A DNA stretch of 64,000 nt. Origin: a bacterium. GTDB lineage: Bacteria; Verrucomicrobiota; Verrucomicrobiia; Limisphaerales; RI-55. Both the position numbers and the translations under genes were made by a program. The notes under the pieces were generated by a model. That model was not told the origin of the DNA, ran no database searches, and saw only the letters and a list, made by a program, of their open reading frames with translations. Positions 33,050 to 43,007 of this stretch are shown in pieces. Location of the stretch: NCBI GenBank assembly GCA_016124235.1, contig WGOC01000013.1, positions 62,001 through 126,000 of the forward strand. Direction: 5' to 3'. The stretch's first letter is position 1. Every line of letters begins with the position of its first letter.

Positions 33050-36000
33050 CTATTGAATCCCCAGGAAGACGCGCGCCTGTTTCGCAGCCGGTTCCGATCC
33101 GCTGAGTTCACTTGCGATCGCGACGCGGTCCGGCGTCAGTTCGGGCTTGGAAAGGAGCAGCGTTTGCACGGCCTTGGCGCGTTGATCGGCCAGGGCCGCC
33201 AACTCATCGGCTGTTACCGGCACGCGCTTCAGGAGTTCAGCCTCCATCGCATTGGGATCGGGAAGCGGCGGCAGGATGGGAGGCGGTGGTTCCGGGGGAA
33301 CGGCGGCCGGTGCGGGCATCTCGGTCGGTGAGCTGACTTCCTTCGAGGTCGCTGCCGAGGTTGGCTTCGGTTCGGCTGGCTCAGCCGGACCATTCCTTTT
33401 TGAAATAGGATTCGGCGCGAGGACATGACCGAGCCACTTCCATGTCCGCCCAAACCAGGATCGCTTTACTTCGGACTCCCCGGTTGGCGTCGCGTCTCCG
33501 GGCTTGTCCAGTTGCGAAGCAATGGTTGTAGCCGAGTTTGTCACCACTTCCACCGGCGGCGGATTGGTGGGCAGATGAAACGGAATTTCCAGGGTCTTCA
33601 CGTAGAGCAGCTTGATCAATTGCTCTCGGTTGGGCGGGTTCGCCATCTCGAGGGCGTCTGCCAGCGGCTTGAATTTCTCATGGGTCGCCAGGCCGTCGCA
33701 AAACTGACGCAATTCGGTTTCCAGCTTACCCGAGCGTATCGCCGCGTCGTCAGCCACCGGATCAAACCGGCCGACGATTTCAAGTTTGAGTTGCGGGCGC
33801 TCGTAAAGCGCCTTGGCCAGTTTGTCGAGTTTGCCCGTTTCGCTGGTCGCGAGTTCTGCTGAGCCCGGCACGAATTCAACCGAACCGAGATCCTCGTCCT
33901 TGCCGGCGCCCACGAGGGAACCCAGCAGTTTGAACGGCGACGTGATGGCCTTTTCGAAAATGTTGGCGAACGCGCGCCAGATGACGCGACTCAGTTTTAT
34001 CTTCGGGTCGCTCAGATCCCCCTCAATTGGGACGTCGAGATCAATGCGGTTGTTGCGATCCTTGAGCAGTGAGACCCCCAGCTTGACGGGCAGGTTGATC
34101 GCGTCCTTGCTGCCGGTCTTCGAACCGAATTCAAAGTCATCCACAATGACCCGGTTCTCCCCTTTGATGAAACGGTTGTTCAATTCATAGCGCAGATCCA
34201 CCGACACCTTTCCCTGATCGATGAGATAGCCCGCCCACTTTCCCGCATAGGTCGAACCGGGCGGCAACGAGATGACCTTCGTCATTACGGAAACCTTGGC
34301 GGTCAGATTCGTCCCCACCGGTTGAAATTCCGCCGCCACGCTGAACGGCGCCTTGCCCTCGACTTTGCCGCCCACGTTGAGTTTGGCCGGGACCTCCGCG
34401 TTTGGCTTCAGCCCATGCAGTTCAACTAAAATATCCGAGGCACCGCTTTTGAAGGGAGGTTGAATGCTTTCGTCGGTCAGCGACACCTCAGCGTTCGTTA
34501 CCGTCAGGTCGTTCAACTCGAATTGAAGTGAATTCCACACCGCGGCGAGCTGATGCCAGACTTCTTCGAGAATCTTGCGGGAAACCACATTGTCCACGTT
34601 CGAAGTCTTGTCCTCGTGCATCACCAAACGGGCGCTCGGATGGGCGACTTTGACCGAGTCGACCTTGAGCCCCGCGAGCGGCCAGTTTGCCGAGATACCA
34701 GAAACGTCCGCCCGTTCGACGCCCGCCAGCCGTTCGCCGGATTCCTTTTCCGTGATCGCGATGTCGTGCGCGCCAACCGAACCGGCGAACGACGCCGTCA
34801 GTTCGTTGGTTGGCCCCAGACCAGCCCGCACTTTCCCGGCGACCGAACCAAACCCGTTCGTCAATGTCGCGTTCACAATTCCGTTGAGGTAAGGCTGGGC
34901 GATCGGGAGGAAGACATCATCAACTTTCAGTTCCAGGTAGGCGGCGAGCGGCATCGGCGTGATGTTGCCGGACACCGATCCACCACCCCCGGACTGGAGG
35001 GCGAAGCCAAGGTTGACCGGCAATGGTTGTTTGAAATCGTTGGTCAGATTACGGGCCATCACCCAGGCGTTGGTAATCGCGAGTGAAACCGGTTGAGCCG
35101 GCACCGCGTCGGTAACCCGGAGCACCGCATTCGTCGCATTGATTTCGCCGGCCGACCATTTCCACGGTGCGGCGTTCTTATCGCCTGCCGGCAGATGTTC
35201 CGTGATCTGCGCCAACCAGACCTGCCAGTCGATCGCGCCGTTGGTCAAACGATTGGCGGCGAGCGTCGGTTGATCGATTCGCACCGCACCGAGGGCGGCG
35301 GTCTGGGTCGCCAAATCCGCGGTCAAACCTGTCAGGTCAATTTTTGCGATCTGAACGACCGGCTGCTCCACGTTGGTCGCGGTCACCACAAAATCAGCGA
35401 CCTGCACGGACGCGTCCTGCAATGTCGCAACCAACGCGTTGCTGGAAATCGCGACATGGGCGCTCATTTGCGCGTCCACGATTCCATTCGTCAATCGAAG
35501 GGGCGACCAATCCGGAATATATTGAGCAAAACGTCCGAGCTGCAAATGCGTGGCTGACGCGTTGACGTTCAGAACCGAGGGCCACAGCGCCACTCCACCG
35601 GAGGCGCGCAGTGTCATGTCGCCGTACAACGTCGCACTGAAGTCGAACTTATTGGTCGCCAGCGTATCAAAATTCGTCAGCATGAGATTGCCGCCCGTCA
35701 ATGCGCCCTCGAATCCGGGCCGGATGAAATCGTCCCGCCAGCGCACCACGGCATTGCTGATCGCGAACGTCTCAATCGTGGCGGAAGGCAGTTGAAACGG
35801 TTTGCCGGGCGGCGCGTTGGTTGGCGATGCGAACTTGTTCGCCAGTTGCAACAGGTTCAACTGGCCCGCCTGATCGAGATGTGCAAGGACGTGCGGATGG
35901 TCGAGTGAGATGTCGCGAAGGACAAACTCCCAGCGCCACAGCGATGAAAGCTGCAGGTTTGCGTGAAAGCGGTCAAATCCCAGCCAGGCCTCGCTGTTGG

Positions 36001-36241
36001 TGGGACCCATTTCCAAAGACTCGATGGCAAGCTCGAGGCTGAACGGATTGCATTGGACCTTGCCCACCGCCGCCGACAATCCCGTCCGGGCCGTGAGCTG
36101 TTTCGCGAGTTGTGAACGGATGATAAGCGGCGCGACCAGAAAGCCGACGACGGCGTACAACAGCAACGCCACCAAAATTCCAATCGCCCACTTCTTCGGG
36201 CGCGACAGTGGCTTCCGTTGTTTCGCCGGCGGTTTCGTCAT
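33050..36241 (-). CDS. DUF748 / AsmA-like giant envelope protein with an OmpA-like end
   Basis: The 1063-residue protein has one N-terminal membrane anchor (residues 19-40) and a very long periplasmic part of the DUF748/AsmA type (VGKVQCNPFSLELAIESLEMGPTN, LQLGRFAQYIPDWSPLRLTNGIVD, KLGVSLLKDRNNRIDLDVPIEGDLSDPKIKLSRVIWRAFANIFEKAITSPF). The last 200 residues contain an OmpA-like stretch (VEFVPGSAELATSETGKLDKLAKAL) and a Pro-rich linker. Such proteins are thought to bridge the periplasm and move or hold lipids. It lies 42 bp downstream of the LA_2272-like gene and fits the envelope theme of the block. Confidence 0.9.
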   Translation of the reverse strand: MTKPPAKQRKPLSRPKKWAIGILVALLLYAVVGFLVAPLIIRSQLAKQLTARTGLSAAVGKVQCNPFSLELAIESLEMGPTNSEAWLGFDRFHANLQLSSLWRWEFVLRDISLDHPHVLAHLDQAGQLNLLQLANKFASPTNAPPGKPFQLPSATIETFAISNAVVRWRDDFIRPGFEGALTGGNLMLTNFDTLATNKFDFSATLYGDMTLRASGGVALWPSVLNVNASATHLQLGRFAQYIPDWSPLRLTNGIVDAQMSAHVAISSNALVATLQDASVQVADFVVTATNVEQPVVQIAKIDLTGLTADLATQTAALGAVRIDQPTLAANRLTNGAIDWQVWLAQITEHLPAGDKNAAPWKWSAGEINATNAVLRVTDAVPAQPVSLAITNAWVMARNLTNDFKQPLPVNLGFALQSGGGGSVSGNITPMPLAAYLELKVDDVFLPIAQPYLNGIVNATLTNGFGSVAGKVRAGLGPTNELTASFAGSVGAHDIAITEKESGERLAGVERADVSGISANWPLAGLKVDSVKVAHPSARLVMHEDKTSNVDNVVSRKILEEVWHQLAAVWNSLQFELNDLTVTNAEVSLTDESIQPPFKSGASDILVELHGLKPNAEVPAKLNVGGKVEGKAPFSVAAEFQPVGTNLTAKVSVMTKVISLPPGSTYAGKWAGYLIDQGKVSVDLRYELNNRFIKGENRVIVDDFEFGSKTGSKDAINLPVKLGVSLLKDRNNRIDLDVPIEGDLSDPKIKLSRVIWRAFANIFEKAITSPFKLLGSLVGAGKDEDLGSVEFVPGSAELATSETGKLDKLAKALYERPQLKLEIVGRFDPVADDAAIRSGKLETELRQFCDGLATHEKFKPLADALEMANPPNREQLIKLLYVKTLEIPFHLPTNPPPVEVVTNSATTIASQLDKPGDATPTGESEVKRSWFGRTWKWLGHVLAPNPISKRNGPAEPAEPKPTSAATSKEVSSPTEMPAPAAVPPEPPPPILPPLPDPNAMEAELLKRVPVTADELAALADQRAKAVQTLLLSKPELTPDRVAIASELSGSEPAAKQARVFLGIQ

Positions 36242-36283
36242 GGCGCCGCATTCAATCGTGGATTCTTGTGAATCTCAACCTGT

Positions 36284-36823
36284 TCATTTGAAAGACCAAT
36301 TCACAAAGACGAAACCTTTGGCGAGGTGACTGGGAAATTCATCGAACCAACCGTTGTCGACGATGATGTTGGCAAACCCGATCTGGAGGCCGTCCATCGA
36401 TTTGGCGTAGTTGACGGCGCCCAACTGCAATCCCTTGAATTCTTCCGCGACGTTGACGAAGCCGGATTGCAACCCCATGAATTTTCCCTTGGAGATATTG
36501 ACCAGTCCGTCCTGCCAGCCGCCCATGTAGTTACTCGTGTAATTCACAAAACCCCACTGCACACCGCGATAGGTTTCCGCGTAGTTGCCGCCAAAAAACG
36601 ACCAACTGAAGCCGCTGCTTTCGCCAGTGCTGCCGTTGACAAAACCCGCCGCCACACCACCGCGTGGGTTCTCACCCCAAATGTTCAGACTGAGTCCAGT
36701 GATGCGGGTTTCCTGGGAATGAAGGGCGATGTCTGGAGTCAGAGAAAGTTGAAAGAACGACTCGTCAGCGCGCGCGGTTGTCACGATGGCGGCGGAGACG
36801 GCGATGAACAGGAGGTGTTTCAT
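36284..36823 (-). CDS. LA_2272-like surface repeat protein
   Basis: The 179-residue exported protein (signal peptide ending near residue 19) carries tandem units of about 15-16 residues of the type GLQSGFVNVAEEFK, GLQLGAVNYAKSMD and GLQIGFANI. This is the pattern of the LA_2272 family of surface-exposed beta-type proteins first seen in Leptospira. It is probably an outer-membrane or surface component. It precedes the DUF748 gene in the same direction. Confidence 0.75.
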   Translation of the reverse strand: MKHLLFIAVSAAIVTTARADESFFQLSLTPDIALHSQETRITGLSLNIWGENPRGGVAAGFVNGSTGESSGFSWSFFGGNYAETYRGVQWGFVNYTSNYMGGWQDGLVNISKGKFMGLQSGFVNVAEEFKGLQLGAVNYAKSMDGLQIGFANIIVDNGWFDEFPSHLAKGFVFVNWSFK

Positions 36824-36971
36824 GAGATTGGGATGTTGTTGGTTATGGTTTGTTAAATGACAGACGAGAGGAAATTATTTCGAGATGGCGCGTTCGCTTA
36901 GGTCAACTCGCGACGCAATCGGCTGGTGAGGTTGCTTTGGAAAACGTAGTGGGGAATCATGGCTGGTGTGG

Positions 36972-37475
36972 TCAGGTTTGCTTTCGCGATTTCGAACGCA
37001 ACACGCGTCCAGCGACGATCAGGAGCAGCGCCCCGAGAAAGGCGAAGAGCAGATCTTCGTAGCGGATCAAAACCGGCCCCCAGCCGAAATCCAGTTTGGC
37101 GACATGCACCACCATGCCGCCGACGAAGGCACCGGCCAGCCCCAGCAACAAGCGTCCGATGCGCCCCAGACCGGAGGTCTTCAACTGGGTCAACATGCCG
37201 GCGAATGCGCCGACCAGCACACCCATGATTGCCCACGCGACAATTTCGTCCGGCGTGCGATTCTTCAGCCGGCTTTCGTCGATACCCCGCCACAGGTCAT
37301 CGAACTTGTCGCCGACGGCGCGACCGGCGTCGCTTACGGCGTCCTTGGTGTTTTCAACCGCCTCCTTTGCTTTGTCGGTCAGCGATTGTTCGTCGGCGGC
37401 ATTCAACGGTGCGGCCAACAGACCGGTCGACAGAACGATGGCCGGCACAGACCGGATGATTCTAATGATGCTCAT
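36972..37475 (-). CDS. GlsB/YeaQ/YmgE family stress-response membrane protein
   Basis: The 167-residue protein has a signal-like N-terminus, an amphipathic helix rich in Ala and Lys (DEQSLTDKAKEAVENTKDAVSDAG), and three membrane segments with the family glycine pattern (AWAIMGVLVGAFAGMLTQ, LGRIGRLLLGLAGAFVGGMVV). The family is induced by general stress in other bacteria. The LEA-like N-terminal helix supports a desiccation or osmotic role. The leader reads ACCAATAAACC directly before the ATG. Confidence 0.8.
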   Translation of the reverse strand: MSIIRIIRSVPAIVLSTGLLAAPLNAADEQSLTDKAKEAVENTKDAVSDAGRAVGDKFDDLWRGIDESRLKNRTPDEIVAWAIMGVLVGAFAGMLTQLKTSGLGRIGRLLLGLAGAFVGGMVVHVAKLDFGWGPVLIRYEDLLFAFLGALLLIVAGRVLRSKSRKQT

Positions 37476-37651
37476 GGTTTATTGGTTTGAGATTGAAGGG
37501 ACTGCTGCAAATCCAGCAGCGACTGCTTGCTAACGCAGAACAAGCCAGGCCTCCTGCCATCACGAGCTGGAACCAGTGCAATCACCGACGATCGTTTGGC
37601 CACGACGCATGGATGGACGGGTTTAATCATATTCCGACATTGAGACTCATT

Positions 37652-38089
37652 TCACGTCGGTCCCTGGTTGATCGGCACGTTGAAGTTCCCTTCGTCCGCA
37701 GGTTTTGGATCGGCGGAGGGATCTTCTTCAGACAGCCACACCATCGCCTCTTCAAAGCTGTCAAACGCCTGAACCTTCCAACCTCGATACTGGCTGATGA
37801 GGGCAAACACTCTGGCCTTGCGATCGGGATCGCCCTGATGCAGCAACGCCAGGCGCTGATCGCGCGAGAATCCAATTTCTTCAAAGGAGCGAACCAGTCC
37901 GGCCAGAGCCTCGGGCGTCAATTCAGATTGCACACCGCGGACGTCGAGAAGTGCCCGCCGGATTTGTCGCAGATTACAGGCCCGGGCAAGCGTGGTCAGA
38001 GCGCCATAGGTGGCGTCAAAGTCCAGTTCGCTTTGGGTGCCCAGACGGATGAATTCGTGGGCGCGAATGATCTCAAGTTGTATGGGCAT
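37652..38089 (-). CDS. SpoIIAA-like / STAS-related protein
   Basis: The 145-residue protein reads HEFIRLGTQSELDFDATYGALTTLARAC, RRALLDVRGVQSELTPEALAGLV and KARVFALISQYRGWKVQAFDSFEEAMVWL, the shape of SpoIIAA-like (STAS-related) proteins. The phosphorylatable Ser of true anti-sigma antagonists is not evident, so a plain lipid- or ligand-binding STAS role is as likely. It ends with a disordered acidic tail. It precedes the YeaQ-like gene in the stress block. Confidence 0.65.
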   Translation of the reverse strand: MPIQLEIIRAHEFIRLGTQSELDFDATYGALTTLARACNLRQIRRALLDVRGVQSELTPEALAGLVRSFEEIGFSRDQRLALLHQGDPDRKARVFALISQYRGWKVQAFDSFEEAMVWLSEEDPSADPKPADEGNFNVPINQGPT

Positions 38090-38147
38090 GGGTCACCTCT
38101 TTGGAGTGATGAATGTTGTCGCCAGAGTTCATGGATTTGACGGGCGG

Positions 38148-39293
38148 TTAAAAATCCAGGCCGAGCGAAAGCACCAGACGGAAATCGTCCGGCTCGGGTA
38201 CGTTGCCGCTCGAGTCGGGTTTCGGCATCGAGATGCGATCCCAGATCAACGACACATCCAGGTCGAGCGAACGCGTCAGTTCGGTTTCCAGCGTGGCCAC
38301 GCCGTGATGAGTGGTTTCGCCGGCCTCCCGGCTGGTGAGCTGGCCGCGGTATTCCAGCGTCAGATCAATCCGTCGCGTCAGCTCGATTTCCGCCCGGCTG
38401 CTCAAGACCAAGGCCGCGGTCCCCTGCTCCTCGTCCTCGCCGGGTTGCACGGAATCATAAATGGCATACTGATATGCCGGACCAAGAACCACGTTCCATT
38501 CGAGTCGCTTGCGATCGAAGATGTCATAACCCAAACCAAGATATGCCGTAATCCGATGGGCGAAATTCTGAAAGGGGTCACGATAATATTCCACGCCGGG
38601 AACCCGGAGAAACAGCCGGCGTGACAACCAGTAGTCGAACGTCGCGTTGACCCGATGGCTGTTGGCCGTCTCGTCGCCATCGGTCTTGCTGAAATATCCG
38701 ATGTAGTCGATGACCGCGCGGGTGGACGGCGTGCGGCGTTGCAGATGGAAGTTGGCGTTGTATTCAATCTGGTCGGAGTTGCCGCTGCGAAACGTCGCGC
38801 CCAGCGACACCTTACCGCTCCAGTAGTCCCACTCGCGTTGTCCGGTGGGAGTGATGCCCAGCACATCGCCACGCGGAAACGTCCGCGGCTCGGAACCTTC
38901 GATCACGATTTCCTTTTGATTGATTCGCACCGGACCGCTCGCTTCGGTCCGATCGCCAAACAGCACATCGACGGACCGCGAGGTGATGAGCTGGTGAATA
39001 TCCTCCCAATCGAAATCCTGGTCATCGAGTTCCTCGCTGTCGAATTCGAGTTTCCGGTCCTGCATGGCCTTCAGTTTGCCCTTCAACCACTCGCCTGATT
39101 TGAGCTGGATCCAGTCAAATCCGTCGTGCGCCACGAAGCCGGGAAATTCCGCCGGCGTCCGGGGCAGGTCCAGCGTCACACCGGGCTGGTCGGCAACCGG
39201 TTGAGCAGTTGCATTCGTGAGGAAGGCTACCGTGCTCAAGCAAACAAACTGCGCGGTGAACCTTCTTCTCATGGCATGGGCTTTGGCTTTCAT
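38148..39293 (-). CDS. DUF481 outer-membrane protein
   Basis: The 381-residue exported protein shows the DUF481 barrel pattern: GFDWIQLKSGEWLKGKLKAMQDRKLEFDSEELDD, WSGKVSLGATFRSGNSDQIEYN, and a row of beta strands ending RLVLSLGLDF with a C-terminal Phe as expected for outer-membrane barrels. The start is the ATG at 39293, overlapping the stop of the potassium channel gene (ATGA). DUF481 proteins appear in phosphate- or alkali-induced envelope sets, but the ligand is unknown. Confidence 0.8.
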   Translation of the reverse strand: MKAKAHAMRRRFTAQFVCLSTVAFLTNATAQPVADQPGVTLDLPRTPAEFPGFVAHDGFDWIQLKSGEWLKGKLKAMQDRKLEFDSEELDDQDFDWEDIHQLITSRSVDVLFGDRTEASGPVRINQKEIVIEGSEPRTFPRGDVLGITPTGQREWDYWSGKVSLGATFRSGNSDQIEYNANFHLQRRTPSTRAVIDYIGYFSKTDGDETANSHRVNATFDYWLSRRLFLRVPGVEYYRDPFQNFAHRITAYLGLGYDIFDRKRLEWNVVLGPAYQYAIYDSVQPGEDEEQGTAALVLSSRAEIELTRRIDLTLEYRGQLTSREAGETTHHGVATLETELTRSLDLDVSLIWDRISMPKPDSSGNVPEPDDFRLVLSLGLDF

Positions 39294-39691
39294 GAGGAAA
39301 CGGATTTCGGTTCCGGGTCCGATCCGGGCGAGGACCCCGCAGCCGCCTGCCGCGGATGCCGCAGTGTCGTCCGTTGTTGGATCATCAAAGCCACCATCTT
39401 GCCGACAAACGTGGCGAACATCCCGATACCCAGGAGGGCGAGGCCGATCGTGAAGATTTTGGCCAGAGGCGTGGTCGGGACAAGATCGCCGTAGCCAATC
39501 GTGGCGATGGTCATCACGCAGAAATAAAGCGAATCCACGACGCTCCAGCGCTCGACACGCCAGTAAAACATCGTGCCGGCCAACAACAGCAAAGCCAGCA
39601 GAACGGCCAGCGCGCGGAACTCGGGATCGCTGCGCAGCCCGTTTCGCAATGTTCGCCCCAGCAGGATCAGACTGAGAAAGAAGGACAGCAT
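39290..39691 (-). CDS. Two-TM potassium channel
   Basis: The 133-residue protein has two membrane helices around a pore loop with the selectivity filter TIGYGD at residues 64-69 (ATIGYGDLVPTTPLAK). This is the minimal Ion_trans_2 unit, probably tetrameric in the inner membrane. The C-terminus is Pro/Ser-rich and lacks an RCK domain, so gating is not evident. It is coupled by a four-base overlap to the DUF481 gene downstream, hinting at an osmotic or ion-balance module. Confidence 0.85.
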   Translation of the reverse strand: MLSFFLSLILLGRTLRNGLRSDPEFRALAVLLALLLLAGTMFYWRVERWSVVDSLYFCVMTIATIGYGDLVPTTPLAKIFTIGLALLGIGMFATFVGKMVALMIQQRTTLRHPRQAAAGSSPGSDPEPKSVSS

Positions 39692-39726
39692 CGTATTTCA
39701 TCGAGGCTGGCGATTCGCCCCGCTCG

Positions 39727-40299
39727 TTATTTTGGCGGGAAAGCGGAAAGCACCGTCCGCACGGCGGCGCGCACTCCTTCCACCGTGATTTCGCCGCTGG
39801 CCTTTCGTTTCACCCAGCCCGTCCAGACCGGTTTCTTCGTCTGGTTGTCGTACACGTCTGCCCAGAGAGTGCGCTCGTCGTATTCATCGACATCGACATC
39901 ACGCGCGCCGGAAAGTCCGGCGGAACCACCTACCGTCGTGGGCGGGAAACCCCAATCGGTCACCGCGATTTTCGGAATCGATTCACCACGCAGGAGGACG
40001 GAGAAATCGGCACCGGCCTGATCCACCTGCCGAAAGCCGGCCGCGGTCAACGTGGCGGCGGCTTCCTCCTCCGCGGGACGAGCAACCCGCGAGGCGACAT
40101 CGGAATTGACTCCCGCACCGCCGCGCGAAACAGGGAGGATCGCAAAGCTCTTGTACCGGCCAAAATCCGTGCCCGGTTCGATCTTCGTGTTCACGGTGGG
40201 CGATGTGGTCGCACAGCCCGCGAACCAAAGGGTTAACGCGCCGAGCGCAAGCGTTCGGATCGCGAGATGAAGGCGAGAGTCGTTCTTTAGATTTTTCAT
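39727..40299 (-). CDS. DUF4136 lipoprotein
   Basis: The 190-residue protein starts MKNLKNDSRLHLAIRTLALGALTLWFAGCATT, a lipoprotein signal with lipobox FAGC. The middle part YKSFAILPVSRGG and the C-terminal VWTGWVKRKASGEITVE match DUF4136. It is probably anchored to the inner face of the outer membrane. Its function is unknown. It lies between the channel/DUF481 pair and the formylglycine enzyme. Confidence 0.8.
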   Translation of the reverse strand: MKNLKNDSRLHLAIRTLALGALTLWFAGCATTSPTVNTKIEPGTDFGRYKSFAILPVSRGGAGVNSDVASRVARPAEEEAAATLTAAGFRQVDQAGADFSVLLRGESIPKIAVTDWGFPPTTVGGSAGLSGARDVDVDEYDERTLWADVYDNQTKKPVWTGWVKRKASGEITVEGVRAAVRTVLSAFPPK

Positions 40300-40347
40300 A
40301 ATGGGTATTGGAGAATGTTTGCGAATTCCGACGGCGAGTCCGTGCCG

Positions 40348-41424
40348 TCACGGTGTCGCGGCTCGAACACAGCGAAAGCCGAGATGATTGGAGCCCGTGC
40401 TGATCTCCCCCTTGCCGCGGGTGCCGACCATGTAACGGGTGCAATACTGATCCGTGCAAAGAAAGGAACCGCCGCGATGGACGCGTTTCTTCTCCGTCGG
40501 TTCGGCCGGATCGTAGGATGAATCCGGTCCCTGGGGATTACGGGCCACGCCGCCGGCCAGCGCGAGTCGCGCGTAATAGTCCGGACGATACCAATCGCTG
40601 CACCACTCCCAGACATTGCCGGCCATGTCATAGAGGCCGTAACCATTCGGTGGAAATTGCGCGACGGGCGCGATGCCCGCGAACCCGTCCTCACCGGAGT
40701 CTTTCAACGGAAACTTTCCCTCGTAGATGTTGGCCATCCACTTGCCGCCGGGTTTCAATTCATCGCCCCAGGCGTAGAGTTTGCCCTCGAGTCCGCCGCG
40801 CGCCGCGCGTTCCCACTCGGCCTCCGTGGGCAACCGTTTGCCCGCCCACTTGGCGTAGGCGGCGGCATCCGCGTACGCGATATGAACAACGGGATACTTC
40901 TCCCGGCCTTTCAAGTCGCTGTCGGCGCCCAACGGATGCCGCCAATCGGCGCCGCGTACGTAGTTCCACCATTGGTAGTAGTTGTTGAGTTCCACCGGAT
41001 GATCGGGAGGAGTGAAAACAGTCGAACCAGCGAAGAGATTCTCGGGAGGCGCGGTCGGGAATTCTTCTTTGGTCGGCACGCGTTCGGCAATCGTGACGTA
41101 GCCGGTCGCTTTGACGAACTTCTCGAACTCCTCGTTGGTGACCTCGGTCTTGTCCATCCAGAAACCGTCGACATAAACCCGGTGCAGCGGCTGCGCGTCG
41201 CGCGTCACTCCGGGGAGGCTGCAAAGGGCGTCGCCGGAACTGTCACTGCCCATGGTAAATTCGCCACCCGGAATCCAGACCATCCCTGGCGGCGCGTCCT
41301 TGGACGGTTCGCCGGTGGTGGTAGGCGGATTTTCTTTTGCCGTAAGCAACAGTGCGAGGCCTCCTGCACACAGACCCACTGTTGGAAGGATGATCGAAAG
41401 AGGGAAATGGAATTTTGTCTTCAT
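40348..41424 (-). CDS. Formylglycine-generating enzyme (sulfatase-activating)
   Basis: The 358-residue protein has an N-terminal hydrophobic segment and the FGE-sulfatase domain, with WIPGGEFTMGSDS, VEGFWMDKTEVTN-like start, GKRLPTEAEWERAARGG, AGNVWEWCSDWY and the C-terminal block RGGSFLCTDQYCTRYMVGT...NHLGFRCV. The two active Cys (in LCTDQYC) of genuine FGE are kept, so it can probably oxidise the Cys of CxAxR/CxPxR sulfatases to formylglycine. It is close to the arylsulfatase at 44304, which carries such a motif. I preferred the ATG at 41424 to 41484 because the hydrophobic signal starts there. Confidence 0.85.
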   Translation of the reverse strand: MKTKFHFPLSIILPTVGLCAGGLALLLTAKENPPTTTGEPSKDAPPGMVWIPGGEFTMGSDSSGDALCSLPGVTRDAQPLHRVYVDGFWMDKTEVTNEEFEKFVKATGYVTIAERVPTKEEFPTAPPENLFAGSTVFTPPDHPVELNNYYQWWNYVRGADWRHPLGADSDLKGREKYPVVHIAYADAAAYAKWAGKRLPTEAEWERAARGGLEGKLYAWGDELKPGGKWMANIYEGKFPLKDSGEDGFAGIAPVAQFPPNGYGLYDMAGNVWEWCSDWYRPDYYARLALAGGVARNPQGPDSSYDPAEPTEKKRVHRGGSFLCTDQYCTRYMVGTRGKGEISTGSNHLGFRCVRAATP

Positions 41425-41681
41425 CAAAACGTGGGAGTTGAGGTGGCGTTTACATCGTCGTGGGATAAATTGTTTTCCCGTCACTCTTCATTTCGACGAC
41501 GCTCCAGTCGGCAATCCATATGTTTTGCAATGCGGCGGGAGCACCCACGACAGGTATCAAGGGTCATGCCGCCCGCACCTTCACGCAGAGGGCTTTTACC
41601 GACAGGACATTGCATGGCGGGAATTGAGTTTCAGGTTTGGAGAAGCAAATTGAGTTTGCAATCCCGGTGCATTGGCTGATT

Positions 41682-43007
41682 TCAGAAGATCCATTGGATT
41701 CGGGTGAGAAAGCTGTCCGTGTTGCCGGTTGTGCCGAAACGATCCAGCCAGGTGTGTCCCCAACCAAAGCCAAGTTTCCAACGGCGCGTGGCCCACCAGT
41801 TGATGCCGAGATAGGTCTTGTCGAACGCGCCGCCCTGCACCGCACCATCGTCGAGATCTTCATGCGAAAAGCGTGCAACGAGTTCAGGCGCACCCCAGCG
41901 ACCGGTCGGCATCACGCGTCGCGCGTAACCAACCGTGCGATCGTAGGGCCGCGTTTCGCCGGTGATTATCCAGCTGGCGGTGATGTAGTAGCCGAAGAAT
42001 GAAGGGTCACCGGAAGCGGGTGAGTCCACCCATGCGCGGTTGTATTCTGCCAGCAACGAGAACGGCCCTTCGTTCCACAACGCTTCCAGGCCCACGTGCC
42101 ACGCGTGATCGCCGAGCAGGTTGCCCGTGTCGACGTAGTTGTCAGTTACGTTCGATTCGGGCCGCCCTTTGTAACGCAGCGTGTTGTTGTCTGCTCCCGC
42201 GTAACGACCGGACACGCCAAGATGCAGAAAGCTTTTTCCGTCGCGTTGGTCCCACACGAGGCCGGTGAAGCGCGCCGTCGCATCGGTGCCGCTGTTGGCG
42301 AGCGAATCGCCCGTGACGAACCAATCGTTGAACACGCCGGCGGAGGCGGTCATGCGCTGCTCCGCGCCGATGACCTGCGTGAGTTTGAGGCCGATGTTGC
42401 GCGAGACGAAGAAGGGATTCAGCACGCGCTCCTGCTGCGGCAGGTTCGCGGCATCGCCGACCATTTCGTAGGCGAACGTTTCCTTGGTCTTGCCCACAGT
42501 CAGTTTCGTCGCGGGGCCGCCGAGTGGAAAGGTGAAGGAGACATCGGTCAGGTTCCACAAGTCTTCCGGTTCGCTTTCGAAGCCCTTGTATTCGCCGGCG
42601 ACCAGATAGCTGATCTTGTAATCCTTTCCGATGGTGCCGCGGAACATCAATCGTGCGGAGCGAGCCTCCCACTGATCCTGCTGCCGGCCCACCTGCGCCA
42701 GACTGTTCGCGTCCTGCTCGAAGGCTGAATAATCCGCGAGCATCACCAACCCCACCTTTAGCGTCAGCCAGCGCTCCCGGATCTGTGTCCGCTCCACAAC
42801 GGACTGCGGCACGTCGGGAATGAAGAACGGCTCCGCGGGCGGTGGCAGCGGTGCGGCCTCGAATTCACCAGGCGCAGGCGGGAGCTCGGATTCCGCCGAC
42901 TGCGCGCGAGCACTGACGGCACAGTGCAGAGCCAACAAGACAGCCACGATCATCGCCATCGCATGGGATGTCGAAGCGTCCATTTGTATTTGAGCGTGTC
43001 TGTTCAT
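41682..43007 (-). CDS. Phosphate-selective porin OprO/OprP-like
   Basis: The 441-residue protein has a long signal region and the porin O/P fold: LTLKVGLVMLADYSAFEQDANSLAQVGRQQDQWEARSARLMFRGTIG, VADDKKI-like barrel strands, KLTVGKTKETFAYEMVGDAANLPQQERVLNPFF and the closing LGFGWGHTWLDRFGTTGNTDSFLTRIQWIF ending in Phe. The start is set at the ATG at 43007. OprP-type porins take up phosphate or other anions; here sulfate or sulfate-rich products would also make sense beside a sulfatase. That is inference. Confidence 0.8.
   Translation of the reverse strand: MNRHAQIQMDASTSHAMAMIVAVLLALHCAVSARAQSAESELPPAPGEFEAAPLPPPAEPFFIPDVPQSVVERTQIRERWLTLKVGLVMLADYSAFEQDANSLAQVGRQQDQWEARSARLMFRGTIGKDYKISYLVAGEYKGFESEPEDLWNLTDVSFTFPLGGPATKLTVGKTKETFAYEMVGDAANLPQQERVLNPFFVSRNIGLKLTQVIGAEQRMTASAGVFNDWFVTGDSLANSGTDATARFTGLVWDQRDGKSFLHLGVSGRYAGADNNTLRYKGRPESNVTDNYVDTGNLLGDHAWHVGLEALWNEGPFSLLAEYNRAWVDSPASGDPSFFGYYITASWIITGETRPYDRTVGYARRVMPTGRWGAPELVARFSHEDLDDGAVQGGAFDKTYLGINWWATRRWKLGFGWGHTWLDRFGTTGNTDSFLTRIQWIF

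Noticed and set aside
38148-39701. Single 517-codon minus-strand frame covering DUF481 and beyond
   Set aside because: The first 136 codons are the out-of-frame shadow of the potassium channel gene; the real DUF481 start is at 39293.
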